64,000 bases of DNA from Alphaproteobacteria bacterium (GTDB lineage: Bacteria; Pseudomonadota; Alphaproteobacteria; Caulobacterales; Caulobacteraceae): positions 1 through 64,000 of the forward strand of contig JAHJME010000007.1 of the NCBI GenBank assembly GCA_018821435.1, in the 5' to 3' direction. The notes under the pieces were generated by a model. That model ran no database searches, had not been told where the DNA came from, and worked only from the letters and a program-made list of their open reading frames with translations. Shown piece after piece: positions 1 to 9,304 of the stretch; the first letter of the stretch is position 1; each line of letters begins with the position of its first letter. A program made the translations under genes and the position numbers.

Positions 1-1
1 C

Positions 2-2128
2 GCGCGCGCTGCGCTGGCCGAGGCCGAGGCCGCCCTGGCCGCCGCCCGCGCCGCGCTGGACGCCGCCGAGGACGAGCGCGCCAAGGCCAACGAGGCCGAG
101 GTCGTCGCCCGCGACGCCGCCCGCAAGCTGGAAGAGCAACTGGGCCGCCTGACCGCCGAAGCCCGCGCCCTGGCTGGGCTGGTGGCCCAAGCCAAGCGCG
201 GCGGGTTCGCGCCGGCCCTGGATTCCGTGTCTCCCGACCGCGGCTACGAGACGGCGCTCGCCGCCGCGTTCGGGGACGATCTCGATGCGTCGCTCGATCC
301 GGCGGCGCCCTCCTACTGGGGCGGCCGCGAGGCGCCGGCTCCCATTTGGTCCGATGGCGCGACGCCGCTGGGTCCGCTGGTGAAGGTCCCGGCTGTCCTC
401 GCGGCTCGCCTCGCCTACGTGGCCCTGGTGGACCGCGCCGACGGCGACCGCCTGCAGAGGACGCTGCCGCCCGGCGGACGGCTGGTGTCGCGCGAAGGCG
501 ATCTTTGGCGCTGGGACGGCTTCACGGCGCGCGCCGATGCGCCGAAGCCGGCGGCCGTGCGCCTGGAGCAGAAGACCCGGTTGGCCGAGGTCGAAATCGA
601 CATCGAGAAGCTGGAGCCCAAGGCCAGAGCCGCCCGCGAGGCCGCGACGGCCGCCATGACCCGCGTGCGCGCCGCCGACGAGACCCTGCGCGCCGCGCGG
701 CGCGAACCGCCGGCGCTGGAGCAGCGCGCCGCCCAGGCCCGTATCGCCCTGGAACGCTTTGATCGCGAGGCCGCGCTGAAGGAGGCGCGCGCCGTTTCGC
801 TGGACGACCTGATCGGCCGCTTCGAGGCCGAGTTCGCCGAACACGAGGCCCAGTTCGCCAAAGTCACCGCCGAGGCCGGCGGCGAGGGCGAGGCAAGCGA
901 TCTGGCCGAGCAACTGGCCGCCGCCCGCGCCGCCGCCGGTCCCGCGCGCGAGCACGCCGCGCACGCGCGCGCGTCCTATGAGATGGAGATCCGCGAGCGG
1001 GATGGCCGGGCGCGCCGCCTGGAGGCCCTGACGCGCGAGCACGACGATTGGATGCGTCGCTCGGGGGCCGCGACCAAGCGGGTGGCCCAGCTGGAAGACG
1101 CCCGCGCCAAGGCCCATGCCGCCCTGGTCGCCGCCCAGGACGCGCCGTCGACGCTGGAGACCCGCAAGTCGGCGCTGCGGGACGAACTGGCTGCGGCCGA
1201 GGCGCGCCGCGCCAAGACCTCGGATGCGTTGGCCGCCGCCGAACATGAGCGCGCCGAAGCCGACCGTGGCCTTCGCGCCTCGGAAGCCGCCGCCTCGGAA
1301 GCCCGCGAGGTCCGCGCCAGCCTGTCGGCCCACGCCGAGTCGGCCATGCAACGCCTGAAGGAGGTCTCCGAGAATATCCGCGAGGCCGCCAAGATGGAGC
1401 CCGAGGAACTGGCGAAGAAGCTGGCGGATGAAGCCGTCGCCATCCCCGCCGACGCCGACGGCATGGAAGCCCACCTGTTCAACCTGGAGCGCCAGCGCGA
1501 GGGCATCGGCCCGGTGAACCTGCGCGCCGAGGAAGAGGCTGGCGAACTGGCGACCCGGCTGGAGACCATGAATGTCGAGCGCGCCGACCTGACTGGCGCC
1601 ATCGCCCGCCTGCGCCAAGGAATCGACGAGCTGAACCATGAGGGCCGCGAGCGCCTGACGGCCGCCTTCGCGATCATCAACGAGCACTTCAAGACGCTGT
1701 TCTCGGCGCTGTTCCAGGGCGGCCAGGCGGAGCTGCGCCTCGTCGAATCGGACGACCCCCTGGAAGCTGGCCTCGAAATCTACGCCTGCCCGCCCGGCAA
1801 GCGGATGGCGACCATGAGCCTGATGAGCGGCGGCGAGCAGGCGCTGACCGCCTCCGCCCTGATCTTCGCGGTGTTCCTGGCCCAGCCGGCGCCCATCTGT
1901 GTGCTGGACGAGGTGGACGCCCCCCTCGACGACGCCAACGTCGATCGCTTCTGCAACATGGTCGACGAGATGTGCCGCCGCACCGAGACGCGCTTCATCG
2001 TCATCACCCACAACCCGGTCACCATGGCGCGGACGGACCGGCTGTTCGGCGTCACCATGGCCGAGCAGGGCGTGTCGCAACTTGTGTCGGTGGACCTGCG
2101 GCAAGCCGAGGCGATGGCGGCGCAGTGA
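2..2128 (+). CDS. smc: Chromosome segregation ATPase SMC, C-terminal part (5' end outside window)
   Basis: SMC is the ATPase core of bacterial condensin, which compacts and separates chromosomes with ScpA and ScpB. The frame is open from the first bases, so only the last 708 residues are seen. In order they are an Ala/Glu/Arg-rich coiled coil (about 1-60), a globular hinge (about 65-175, Gly-rich with YETALAAAF), a long returning coiled coil, and the C-terminal ATPase half. That half carries the ABC signature [14 protein letters not shown], Walker [14 protein letters not shown] and the switch His in [11 protein letters not shown]. The GTG at 182 is internal, not the start. The next gene, atpI, is unrelated and 154 bp away. 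Confidence 0.96.
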   Translation, partial: ARAALAEAEAALAAARAALDAAEDERAKANEAEVVARDAARKLEEQLGRLTAEARALAGLVAQAKRGGFAPALDSVSPDRGYETALAAAFGDDLDASLDPAAPSYWGGREAPAPIWSDGATPLGPLVKVPAVLAARLAYVALVDRADGDRLQRTLPPGGRLVSREGDLWRWDGFTARADAPKPAAVRLEQKTRLAEVEIDIEKLEPKARAAREAATAAMTRVRAADETLRAARREPPALEQRAAQARIALERFDREAALKEARAVSLDDLIGRFEAEFAEHEAQFAKVTAEAGGEGEASDLAEQLAAARAAAGPAREHAAHARASYEMEIRERDGRARRLEALTREHDDWMRRSGAATKRVAQLEDARAKAHAALVAAQDAPSTLETRKSALRDELAAAEARRAKTSDALAAAEHERAEADRGLRASEAAASEAREVRASLSAHAESAMQRLKEVSENIREAAKMEPEELAKKLADEAVAIPADADGMEAHLFNLERQREGIGPVNLRAEEEAGELATRLETMNVERADLTGAIARLRQGIDELNHEGRERLTAAFAIINEHFKTLFSALFQGGQAELRLVESDDPLEAGLEIYACPPGKRMATMSLMSGGEQALTASALIFAVFLAQPAPICVLDEVDAPLDDANVDRFCNMVDEMCRRTETRFIVITHNPVTMARTDRLFGVTMAEQGVSQLVSVDLRQAEAMAAQ

Positions 2129-2179
2129 CGTAACGTCCGCCCGGTCAAGCCGTCGCAGCGTTAAAAATTGCGAGCAAAA

Positions 2180-2198
2180 ACAGCATGTTAAATGCTGT
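2180..2198. terminator. Perfect inverted repeat after smc, possible terminator or operator
   Basis: ACAGCAT and ATGCTGT form a perfect 7 bp inverted repeat around a GTTAA spacer in an AT-rich patch 50 bp after the smc stop. No T-run follows, so it is not a typical intrinsic terminator. It lies just upstream of a candidate promoter for the ATP synthase operon, so an operator is equally possible. Confidence 0.3.
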
Positions 2199-2208
2199 CT
2201 CACCAGCC

Positions 2209-2235
2209 TTGACGCACTGCACACCCATCTATAGG
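2209..2235 (+). promoter_or_regulatory. Candidate sigma70-type promoter for atpIBEF'F
   Basis: TTGACG at 2209-2214 and TATAGG at 2230-2235 are separated by 15 bp, about 48 bp before the atpI start. Position and sequence fit a housekeeping promoter, though the spacing is short. It is a visual match only. Confidence 0.35.
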
Positions 2236-2282
2236 TTCCGCGCGACCTGAAGCCCCCGCCGTGGCGGCGACGTGGCGGTCTT

Positions 2283-2642
2283 ATGGCCATTCCACGCATG
2301 CCCCGGAAGAACGAGCCGAACGCCGAGGCCTCAAGCCTCGACCAACGGCTCGCTGCGGCGGAGGCGGCACAGGACCGGCGTGTGAGCGGTGCTTCACATC
2401 GGGCCATGGCGCAGGGTTACCGCTTCATCGGTGAAGTGGTGGGTGGGGTGCTGATGGGGGCCGGCTTCGGCTGGCTTCTCGATCGGTTCGCCGGCACGGG
2501 GCCATTCGGATTGGTCTTCGGGCTGCTGGCTGGCACCGGGATTTCGATCTTCATCGCGGTGCGAGCCGCGGCGAAGGCAACAAATGAAGAGACGGCGAAG
2601 GCCGGGCCCCTGCCCGGCGTTCCCGATGCGGATGAGGGCTAG
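2283..2642 (+). CDS. atpI: ATP synthase protein I (AtpI)
   Basis: Small membrane protein (119 aa) encoded first in F0 operons and thought to help c-ring assembly or Mg2+ supply. The N-terminal 45 residues are polar and charged. Two membrane helices follow (about 47-66 and 75-95), the first Gly-rich (GEVVGGVLMGAGFGWLLDRF). That motif and the position directly before atpB are typical of AtpI. It ends 9 bp before atpB and is probably co-transcribed with the four genes after it. Confidence 0.9.
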   Translation: MAIPRMPRKNEPNAEASSLDQRLAAAEAAQDRRVSGASHRAMAQGYRFIGEVVGGVLMGAGFGWLLDRFAGTGPFGLVFGLLAGTGISIFIAVRAAAKATNEETAKAGPLPGVPDADEG

Positions 2643-2651
2643 AGGACGCTA

Positions 2652-3479
2652 ATGGCGGAACAACCTGCCATCGAACCGATGCACCAGTTCCTGATCCACA
2701 AGATCTGGGACGGTCCGGTTTTCCAACTCGGCGGCCTGACCGTGGACATGTCGATCACCAACTCGGTGGCGAGCATGATCGCCGGCGCCGTGATCCTCGT
2801 GCTGTTCTTCGCCATGACGGCCAAGGGCCAGATCGTGCCGAACCGCGCCCAGGCGCTGGCCGAGGGACTATATAATATCGTCGACCGCGTGCTGGTGACG
2901 CCGATCATCGGCCCCGCCGGCAAGCCCTACATCCCGTACCTGTTCACGCTGTTCATGGTCATCCTGGTCCTGAACCTGATGGGCGTGGTGCTGGCGATCG
3001 GCAACCTGGGCGGCCTCAGCCTGACCTTCACGGTGACGTCGCAGCTCGCGGTGACCGCGACGCTGGCGGTGCTGACGTTCTTCAGCGTGTTCTTCCTCGG
3101 CTTCATCAAGCACGGCCCGAAGTTCCTGGGCCTGTTCGCGCCGGGCGGCATGCCGCTCCCGCTGCTGATCTTCATGGTGCCGATCGAGATGATCTCGTAC
3201 TTCGTGCGCCCGGTGACCTTGGCCATGCGACTGTTCGGCAACATGCTGGGCGGCCACGTGGTGATCAGCCTGTTCGGCTCGTTCGTGGTGGCGCTGGGTC
3301 TCGTGGCGCTCTCGGGCGGCCTGGCCTCGCTGGCCATCGTCCCCAGTGTTCTTTCCTTCGGAATGATCGTCGGCCTCACCGGCCTAGAGCTGGTGGTCGC
3401 GATCCTTCAGGCCTTCGTGTTCACCGCGCTGGCCACGGTCTACCTCAACGAGGTCGTGAACTTCGGTCACGGCCACTAA
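2652..3479 (+). CDS. atpB: F0F1 ATP synthase subunit a
   Basis: Stator subunit a (275 aa) forms the two proton half-channels of F0 beside the c-ring. The sequence is strongly hydrophobic with five or six membrane helices. The essential arginine is in LAMRLFGNM (Arg193), followed by the conserved NMLGGH segment. The C-terminal helix has LVVAILQAFVFTAL, also conserved. Length is normal for alphaproteobacteria. It follows atpI by 9 bp and precedes atpE by 33 bp. Confidence 0.98.
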   Translation: MAEQPAIEPMHQFLIHKIWDGPVFQLGGLTVDMSITNSVASMIAGAVILVLFFAMTAKGQIVPNRAQALAEGLYNIVDRVLVTPIIGPAGKPYIPYLFTLFMVILVLNLMGVVLAIGNLGGLSLTFTVTSQLAVTATLAVLTFFSVFFLGFIKHGPKFLGLFAPGGMPLPLLIFMVPIEMISYFVRPVTLAMRLFGNMLGGHVVISLFGSFVVALGLVALSGGLASLAIVPSVLSFGMIVGLTGLELVVAILQAFVFTALATVYLNEVVNFGHGH

Positions 3480-3512
3480 CCCAACACTTCTACCTCAAGA
3501 GGACTACTCAAA

Positions 3513-3737
3513 ATGGAAGCTGAAGCCGCGAAGCTCATCGGCGCTGGCCTCGCCACCTCGGGCATGATCGGGGCCGGTATCGGTCTGGGCAGCCTGTTCG
3601 GCAACTACCTGCAAGCCGCGATCCGCAACCCGTCGGCCGCCGCCAGCCAGCAAACCATGCTGTTCCTCGGCATGGCCCTGACGGAAACCATGGGTCTGTT
3701 CTCCTTCGTCGTCTCGCTGATCATCCTGTTCGGCTAA
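3513..3737 (+). CDS. atpE: F0F1 ATP synthase subunit c
   Basis: Proteolipid subunit (74 aa) of the rotating c-ring. Two membrane helices are joined by the polar loop QAAIRNPSAA. Helix 1 has the Gly-rich GAGIGLG packing motif, and helix 2 carries the proton-binding Glu58 in MALTETMGLF. A good ribosome binding site (AAGAGGA) precedes the ATG. Glutamate and the H+-type environment suggest proton rather than sodium coupling. Confidence 0.98.
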   Translation: MEAEAAKLIGAGLATSGMIGAGIGLGSLFGNYLQAAIRNPSAAASQQTMLFLGMALTETMGLFSFVVSLIILFG

Positions 3738-3759
3738 AAGAGGACGCCTAGGCGCCCCC

Positions 3760-4356
3760 ATGGCGATGCAGACTGAAGACCATACGGCCGCCGCGGGCCC
3801 CATGCCCGCCGCGCCGGGCCATGAGACCGCCGCTGTCGGCGCGCACGAAGGTGCGACGCCTGCCGGCGAGCATGCCGAAGGCGGCTTGCCGCAGTTCGAC
3901 TTCTCGTGGTGGCCAGGCCAGATCGCCTGGTTCCTGATCATCTTCTTCGTGGTGCTGGCGTTCATGCGCCTGTTCGCCGTGCCGAAGGTGGGCGGGACCA
4001 TCGATGCGCGTGAAGGCAAGATCGCCGGCGATATCGCCGACGCCCGCCGGATGAAGGACGAGGCCGACGCGCAAGCGCAGGTCGCGGCCGCCGAGGCCGC
4101 GCAAGCGCGCGCCGCGGCCCAGCGTGTCGGCGCCGAAGCCCGGGCCAAGGCCCAGGCCGAGATCGCCGCTCGCCTCGCCGAGGAGGAGGCCAAGCTGGCC
4201 GCCACCGGCGCCGAGGCCGAGGCCCGCATCGCCAAGGCTCGCGAGGCCGCCATGTCCAACGTCGCCGGCATCGCCGCCGATACGGCCGCGGCGATCGTCC
4301 AGAAGCTGACCGGCAAGTCGGCGACCGCGGCCGAACTCGCCGCGGCGAAGGGATAA
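3760..4356 (+). CDS. F0F1 ATP synthase subunit b' (second b-type subunit)
   Basis: Peripheral-stalk subunit (198 aa). The N-terminus is long and Ala/Pro-rich (1-47), one membrane helix spans about 53-72 (QIAWFLIIFFVVLAFM), and the rest is an Ala/Glu/Arg coiled coil. Alphaproteobacteria and phototrophs carry two diverged b subunits that form a heterodimer. Being first of the pair and longer, this one fits b' (called atpG, atpX or atpF2 in different genomes). It ends 3 bp before the b subunit gene. Confidence 0.93.
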   Translation: MAMQTEDHTAAAGPMPAAPGHETAAVGAHEGATPAGEHAEGGLPQFDFSWWPGQIAWFLIIFFVVLAFMRLFAVPKVGGTIDAREGKIAGDIADARRMKDEADAQAQVAAAEAAQARAAAQRVGAEARAKAQAEIAARLAEEEAKLAATGAEAEARIAKAREAAMSNVAGIAADTAAAIVQKLTGKSATAAELAAAKG

Positions 4357-4359
4357 CCG

Positions 4360-4851
4360 ATGGAACTGCTGCTCGACGGCCACTTCTGGGTAGGCGTGGC
4401 CTTCGTGGTCTTCCTGGTCATCCTCGTGATGGCCGGGGTCCACAAGTTCGCCTGGAAAGCCCTGGGCGACGCCGGCGCCAAGGTGCAGGGCCAGCTCGAC
4501 GAGGCCAATGCGCTTCGCGCCGAGGCCGAGGCGCTGCTGGCCCAGGTCAATGCCCAGAAGGCCGCCTCTGAAAAACTGGCGACCGAGATCCTGGCCAACG
4601 CCAAGGAAGAGGCGACCCGCCTCCAGTCCGAGGCCCAGATCAAGCTGGCCGAACAACTTGAGCGCCGCGGCCAGATGGCCGAGCGCAAGATCGTCCAGGC
4701 CGAGGCTCAGGCCGAAGCCGCCGTCCGCGCCGCCGCCGCCGAGCTGGCCGCGCAGATGGCCGAGCAGGTGCTGATCCAGCGCCTCGCCGGGGCCAAATCC
4801 GATCCGCTGATCGACAAGGCCATCGGCCAGCTGGCGGGGAAGCTGCAATAG
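4360..4851 (+). CDS. atpF: F0F1 ATP synthase subunit b
   Basis: Second peripheral-stalk subunit (163 aa). A single N-terminal membrane helix (about 8-27) is followed by a long alanine-rich amphipathic coiled coil that reaches the F1 head. It pairs with b' encoded just upstream. It is the last gene of the F0 operon. The F1 genes are not in this window, as is usual in alphaproteobacteria, where F0 and F1 operons are separate. Confidence 0.95.
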   Translation: MELLLDGHFWVGVAFVVFLVILVMAGVHKFAWKALGDAGAKVQGQLDEANALRAEAEALLAQVNAQKAASEKLATEILANAKEEATRLQSEAQIKLAEQLERRGQMAERKIVQAEAQAEAAVRAAAAELAAQMAEQVLIQRLAGAKSDPLIDKAIGQLAGKLQ

Positions 4852-4866
4852 CTCACGAGATCGGGT

Positions 4867-4885
4867 CCGCGCTCACGTAGCGCGG
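4867..4885 (+). terminator. GC hairpin after atpF, possible terminator
   Basis: CCGCGCT and AGCGCGG form a perfect 7 bp stem with the loop CACGT, 16 bp after the atpF stop. No U-tract follows, so at best it is a weak or Rho-assisted end. Confidence 0.35.
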
Positions 4886-4934
4886 TCCGTGGCCGGACGC
4901 CTGGCGTTGGGGAACGCTGCCGTCCGTGACCTGT

Positions 4935-5030
4935 CCACGAACCCCACAATCACATGAACAGTTCGCGGCGCTCCACCTGGGGAGACGCGCCGGATTTCCG
5001 GACTGTCCGTGAGCATTGTGGGGTTCGTGG
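4935..5030. repeat. Degenerate copy of the CACGAACC inverted-repeat element
   Basis: Perfect 16 bp inverted arms at 4935-4950 and 5015-5030 read CCACGAACCCCACAAT and its complement, separated by 64 bp. The CCACGAACC core matches the outer arm of the three better copies near 8.6, 9.2 and 57.4 kb. The inner CACACGAAC repeats are missing or diverged. It lies between two convergent genes (atpF and the minus-strand gene ending at 5089). Confidence 0.6.
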
Positions 5031-5088
5031 GCGCCCACTTCGCGCCCAGTCGCCGCTATTCATCCACCGGTGTACGCGGGGATCTGAT

Positions 5089-5496
5089 TTAGACGGCGAC
5101 CGCCGGGCGGCGGAACTTGCGGCGGAGGCCTTTGATGAAGCGGATGCGCTTCGGCAGGAGGATCCGCTCGACCCGCAGCGTCTGATGATAGAACAGCGCC
5201 ATGAACTCCGGCTCCCGGCGCAGCAGCCGGCGGATCGGGTACAGCATCCGCGGATGCGCCCGATGAAGCCGCACGAACTGGCGGCGCGCCTTGAACGAGT
5301 TCTTCAGCACGACCATCAGACCGACCACGATCACAGGGATCCCGCCGGGGCCCGGCAGGGGGGCGATGGCGATGCCGGCGATGATGATGGCGAACCCAAA
5401 GAGCACCAGCCCGAACCGCTTAATACGGCCGGCAATCTCGCGCGCGAGATCGTCCGTGGCGCGGTAGACGCGCAAAGAGGGCATGGCGAAAGACAC
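5089..5496 (-). CDS. Conserved small membrane protein of unknown function
   Basis: A 135-aa protein with one long or two closely spaced hydrophobic segments (about 27-65) containing PLPGPGGIPVIVVGL, then a strongly basic C-terminal tail with many Arg/Lys. The PGPGG turn between two membrane helices resembles the putative transmembrane PGPGW family, but I am not certain of the family. The start used is GTG with AGGA upstream; ATG at 5484 is an alternative. It lies alone, 200 bp downstream of gcvPB on the same strand. Confidence 0.7.
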   Translation of the reverse strand: MSFAMPSLRVYRATDDLAREIAGRIKRFGLVLFGFAIIIAGIAIAPLPGPGGIPVIVVGLMVVLKNSFKARRQFVRLHRAHPRMLYPIRRLLRREPEFMALFYHQTLRVERILLPKRIRFIKGLRRKFRRPAVAV

Positions 5497-5698
5497 TTTT
5501 TAGTCCTGGGGGGTGCGCGGCGGAGCGGGGAGGTCCCGCCGTCACAAGTTCCATATGCGTACGTAGGGTAGAATCGTAAAGACGCCGTGCCGTTAAATTT
5601 TGCTAACGCGCGGCTATTCCCCTGCTCATGGCGCCAGAGCCACAGTCCCTTGCAGGGCTGTCACAGACCGTCACAGGATTCTGTGCATTTTTCGCCTG

Positions 5699-7252
5699 TT
5701 AGGCGAATTCAGCCTCGGGCTTCCAGGTCAGCTTCGGCTTCCGCGCGGCCAGGGTTTCGTCCAGCCGGCGCAGCGGCGCCAAGTGCGGCGCGCCCTTGAA
5801 CCGATCCACGTCGCCAAGCTTGGCCGCTGCGGCCAAAGCCCGCAGCGCGTCGCAGAAGCGATCCAGTTCGCGCTTGGATTCTGTCTCCGTCGGCTCGATC
5901 AGCATCGCGCCGTGCACCACCAGCGGGAAGTACATGGTCATCGGGTGGAAGCCCTCGTCGATCATCGCCTTGGCGAAGTCGAGGGTGGTCACGCCGGTTC
6001 CCTCCAGCCAGGCGTCGTCGAACAGCGCCTCGTGCATGCAGGGGCCATCCGGGAACGCCGGGGTCATCACGTCGGACAGGCGGGCTTTGATGTAGTTGGC
6101 GTTGAGGACGGCATCTTCGGCGACCTGGCGGAGGCCGTCGGCGCCGTGGCTGCGCATGTAGGCGTAGGCGCGGACGAACATGCCCATCTGGCCCTGGAAG
6201 GCGCTCATGCGGCCGAAGGCCTGGGCGGCGTCGTCCGCGGCTTCTTCGACCAACGTGAGACCGTCGGGGCCGTGGACCACCCAGGGGGCGGGGGCGAAGG
6301 GGGCGAGGGCGGCGGAGAGGACCACGGGGCCGGCGCCGGGGCCGCCGCCGCCGTGGGGCGTGGAGAAGGTCTTGTGCAGGTTGATGTGCATGGCGTCGAC
6401 GCCGAGGTCGCCGGGGCGGACGCGGCCGACGATGGCGTTGAAGTTGGCGCCGTCGCAGTAGAAATACGCCCCGTGCGCGTGCGTAATGCGCGCGATCTCG
6501 ATCACGTCGCGTTCGAACAGGCCGCAGGTGTTGGGGTTGGTGACCATAATTGCTGCAACGTCGGGGCCGAGCTTGGCTTCGAGGTCGGCGAGGTCGACGC
6601 GGCCGTCTTCGGTCTGGGCGATTTCCTGGACCGAGTAGCCGACGAAGGCGGCGGTGGCGGGGTTGGTGCCGTGGGCCGAGGTGGGGACAAGGACGGTGCG
6701 GCGGTGGGCCTGGCCGGCGGCCTCGTGGGCGGCCTTGATGCAGAGCAGGCCGCAGAGCTCGCCGTGGGCGCCGGCCTTGGGGGTCAGGGCGACGGCGGGC
6801 ATGCCGGTCAGGGTCTTCAGCCAGTGGGCCAGGCGGTCCATGAGTTCGAGGGCCCCCTGGGTCGTCGCAAGGGGCGCCAGGGGGTGCAGGTCGGCGAAGC
6901 CGGCCATGCGGGCGGCCTTCTCGTTGAGGCGCGGGTTGTGCTTCATGGTGCACGAGCCCAGCGGATAGAGCGCCAGGTCGATGGCGTGGTTCTTCTGAGA
7001 CAGGCGCACGTAGTGGCGCATGGTCTCGGGCTCGGAGAGGCCGGGCAGGGGCAGGCTCTCGCGGGTCAGGCCGGCGAGGTCGGACGGCTCCTCGGCCGGG
7101 GGCAGGTCGACGCCGGTCTTGGACCAGCCGCCGAGTTCGAAGATCAGGGGCTCGTCCTGCAGCAGGCCCCGGCCTCCCGTCAGGGAGGCAAACCCGGAGG
7201 TCTCGCCGGCGCCTTCGGGACGGGTGGGACGGCCAACGTTTTGCATGGTCAT
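5699..7252 (-). CDS. gcvPB: Glycine dehydrogenase (decarboxylating) subunit 2, P-protein beta
   Basis: Catalytic half (517 aa) of the two-subunit P-protein. It binds pyridoxal phosphate, decarboxylates glycine and passes the aminomethyl group to lipoyl-GcvH. The PLP lysine is Lys294 in NLHKTFSTPHGGGGPG, an almost invariant P-protein motif; SCTMKHNPRLNE and PTSAHGTNPA are also typical. The ATG at 7252 shares one base with the gcvPA stop (TGATG), so translation of the two subunits is coupled. A longer reading frame continues upstream but overlaps gcvPA and is not real. Confidence 0.98.
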   Translation of the reverse strand: MTMQNVGRPTRPEGAGETSGFASLTGGRGLLQDEPLIFELGGWSKTGVDLPPAEEPSDLAGLTRESLPLPGLSEPETMRHYVRLSQKNHAIDLALYPLGSCTMKHNPRLNEKAARMAGFADLHPLAPLATTQGALELMDRLAHWLKTLTGMPAVALTPKAGAHGELCGLLCIKAAHEAAGQAHRRTVLVPTSAHGTNPATAAFVGYSVQEIAQTEDGRVDLADLEAKLGPDVAAIMVTNPNTCGLFERDVIEIARITHAHGAYFYCDGANFNAIVGRVRPGDLGVDAMHINLHKTFSTPHGGGGPGAGPVVLSAALAPFAPAPWVVHGPDGLTLVEEAADDAAQAFGRMSAFQGQMGMFVRAYAYMRSHGADGLRQVAEDAVLNANYIKARLSDVMTPAFPDGPCMHEALFDDAWLEGTGVTTLDFAKAMIDEGFHPMTMYFPLVVHGAMLIEPTETESKRELDRFCDALRALAAAAKLGDVDRFKGAPHLAPLRRLDETLAARKPKLTWKPEAEFA

Positions 7253-8586
7253 CAGGCGGCCTTCAGGGCTGCGGCCAGGGCCGCGATGTCGTCGGAGGTA
7301 GTGGTCTCGGTGGCGCAGAGCAGCAGGACGTCGTCCAGGCCGGCGTGCGGGTCGAGGCGGGAGTAGGGGACGCCGGCGACGATGCCGTGGGCCAGCAGGT
7401 CGTCGACCAGCCTGGCGGCCGAGCCCTTCACGCGCACGGCGATCTCGTTGAAGAACCGGGGGGTCAGCACCTCCAGCCCCGCGCCTTCGACCGCGGCCTT
7501 CAGCTCGCGCGCCTTGGCGTGGTTGATCTTGGCGAGCTGGGTCAGGCCGGTCCCGCCCAGCAGCGTCATGTGGATGGTGAAGGCCAGGGCGCAGAGGCCG
7601 GAGTTGGTGCAGATGTTCGAGGTCGCCTTCTCGCGGCGAATGTGCTGCTCGCGGGTGGACAGCGTCAGCACGTAGCCGCGCCGGCCGTCGGCGTCGACGG
7701 TCTCGCCGCAGAGGCGGCCCGGCATGTTCCGCACCAGCTTCTCGCGCACCGCGAAGAGACCGACGTAGGGGCCGCCGTAGTTGAGCGCATTGCCGATCGA
7801 CTGGCCCTCGGCCACGGCGATGTCGGCGCCCATCTCGCCGGGGCTCTTCAGCAGGCCGAAGGACACCGCCTCGGTGGTGACCACGATCAGCAGGGCGCCC
7901 TTGGCGTGGGCGGCCTCGGCGATCTTGCTCACGTCGGTGACCACGCCGAAGACGTTGGGAGTCTGGACCACGACGCAAGCGGTCTGGTCGTCGATGGCGT
8001 CGATGACGGCGGCTTCCGCGTCGATCGCCGCGGCCTGGCGGACGATCTGCATGCCCTCGGCGTGGGCGATGGTCTGGGTGGTGGCGGCGTAGTGCGGGTG
8101 CAGTCCGCCGGACAGGATGGCCTTCTCGCGGCGGGTCACGCGCTTGGCCATCATCACGGCCTCGGCGCAGGCGGTGGAGCCGTCGTACATCGAGGCGTTG
8201 GCCACATCGAGGCCGGTGAGCGCGGCGACCTGGGTCTGGAACTCGAACAGGACCTGCAGCGTGCCCTGGGCGATCTCGGGCTGGTAGGGCGTGTAGCTGG
8301 TCAGGAACTCGGAACGCTGGATCACGTGATCCACGGTGGCCGGCACATGGTGCTTGTAGGCCCCGGCCCCGCAGAAGAACGGCCCCGCGCCGGCCGGGCG
8401 GCTCATGGCCGACAGGGCGGCCAACTCGCGCTCCACCTCCAGCTCGCCGGCATGCAGGGCCAGGTCCACCGGGCCGGACAGCCGCGCGGCGGCGGGGACG
8501 TCGGCGAACAGGGCGTCGATGTCCGGCGCGCCGATCACGGCCAGCATCGCGGCGCGGTCGTCGGGGGTCAGGGGGAGGTATCTCAT
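7252..8586 (-). CDS. gcvPA: Glycine dehydrogenase (decarboxylating) subunit 1, P-protein alpha
   Basis: Alpha subunit (444 aa) of the split glycine decarboxylase; it has the aminotransferase fold but lacks the PLP lysine. Typical stretches are [15 protein letters not shown] at the N-terminus, [13 protein letters not shown], and [14 protein letters not shown] near residue 345. Length fits the split-type family. It lies between gcvH (165 bp upstream, a gap filled by a long palindromic element) and gcvPB (overlapping by one base). Confidence 0.97.
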   Translation of the reverse strand: MRYLPLTPDDRAAMLAVIGAPDIDALFADVPAAARLSGPVDLALHAGELEVERELAALSAMSRPAGAGPFFCGAGAYKHHVPATVDHVIQRSEFLTSYTPYQPEIAQGTLQVLFEFQTQVAALTGLDVANASMYDGSTACAEAVMMAKRVTRREKAILSGGLHPHYAATTQTIAHAEGMQIVRQAAAIDAEAAVIDAIDDQTACVVVQTPNVFGVVTDVSKIAEAAHAKGALLIVVTTEAVSFGLLKSPGEMGADIAVAEGQSIGNALNYGGPYVGLFAVREKLVRNMPGRLCGETVDADGRRGYVLTLSTREQHIRREKATSNICTNSGLCALAFTIHMTLLGGTGLTQLAKINHAKARELKAAVEGAGLEVLTPRFFNEIAVRVKGSAARLVDDLLAHGIVAGVPYSRLDPHAGLDDVLLLCATETTTSDDIAALAAALKAA

Positions 8587-8606
8587 GGGATCATTCCGGA
8601 AGGCGG

Positions 8607-8749
8607 TGCGCGCCGCAGGCGCTGTTTTGATCGACCACGAACCACACGAACGACACGAACAGGCCGTGCGGGCGGCAAGGCTGCGCCCGGGGAGGCGCGT
8701 TCGTGTGGTTCGTGTGGTTCGTGGTCATTCTTATTGGCGCTGACGCGCC
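8607..8749. repeat. CACACGAAC inverted-repeat element, copy A, in the gcvH-gcvPA gap
   Basis: About 143 bp. The element starts with a GC hairpin GCGCCGCAGGCGC (8610-8622). Long inverted arms follow (8633-8660 and 8699-8726, 28 bp, built from repeated CACGAAC/CACACGAAC units), and it ends with GGCGCTGACGCGCC (8736-8749). It fills nearly all the space between gcvH, whose stop is 2 bp away, and gcvPA. Same layout and orientation as copy B. Confidence 0.85.
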
Positions 8750-8751
8750 GA

Positions 8752-9117
8752 CTACTGTGTGGCGAGGAAGGCTTCGTAGGCGGGGCGGTCCATGAGGGCG
8801 TCGTACTGGGCCGGGTCGGAGATCTTGATCCTGGCGAACCAGCCGCCGTTCTCGGGGTCGGCGTTCACGGTCTCGGGCGCGTCGCCCAGGATGGTGTTGC
8901 CTTCGACCACTTCGCCCGAGATCGGGGCGTAGACGTCGGAGGCCGCCTTGACGCTCTCGACCACGGCGAAGGCGTCGCCGGCCTTCACGACCTTGCCGAC
9001 CTCGGGGGTCTCGACGAACACCACGTCGCCCAGCTGCTCGGCGGCGAAGGCGGTGATGCCGATGGTGGCCACATCGCCTTCAAGGGCGACCCACTCGTGA
9101 TCTTTGGTGAAGCGCAT
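8752..9117 (-). CDS. gcvH: Glycine cleavage system H protein
   Basis: Lipoyl carrier (121 aa) that shuttles the aminomethyl group between the P- and T-proteins. The lipoylated residue is Lys57 in [24 protein letters not shown] at the N-terminus and [13 protein letters not shown] near the C-terminus are family hallmarks. The ATG at 9117 is preceded by GGGGAGACC. The reading frame extends further upstream, but only through the palindromic element, so the extension is rejected. Confidence 0.97.
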   Translation of the reverse strand: MRFTKDHEWVALEGDVATIGITAFAAEQLGDVVFVETPEVGKVVKAGDAFAVVESVKAASDVYAPISGEVVEGNTILGDAPETVNADPENGGWFARIKISDPAQYDALMDRPAYEAFLATQ

Positions 9118-9140
9118 TTTGAGGTCTCCCCTAGAGTTGG

Positions 9141-9286
9141 TGCGCGCCGCAGGCGCTGTCTTGGTTGTCCACGAACCACGCGAACCACACGAACAGGCCG
9201 TGCGAACCAGCGAGCCGCGACGGTGAACGCCCGCGTTCGTGTGGTTCGTGTGGTTCGTTGACAAATTGAATCGGCGCTGACGCGCC
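9141..9286. repeat. CACACGAAC inverted-repeat element, copy B, in the gcvT-gcvH gap
   Basis: About 146 bp with the same parts in the same order as copy A: GC hairpin GCGCCGCAGGCGC (9144-9156), 29 bp imperfect inverted arms (9166-9194 and 9235-9263), and GGCGCTGACGCGCC (9273-9286). It occupies almost the whole gap, leaving only the gcvH ribosome binding site outside. The gcv transcript would carry two such large hairpins between cistrons. Confidence 0.85.
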
Positions 9287-9304
9287 AAAGGGCTTGGCCA
9301 TCCG

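Noticed and set aside
5600..9261. Long plus-strand open frames opposite the gcv operon (588 and 638 codons)
   Set aside because: They lie antisense to clear gcvPB, gcvPA and gcvH, and their translations are low-complexity Gly/Ala/Val/Arg strings typical of frames opposite GC-rich genes.
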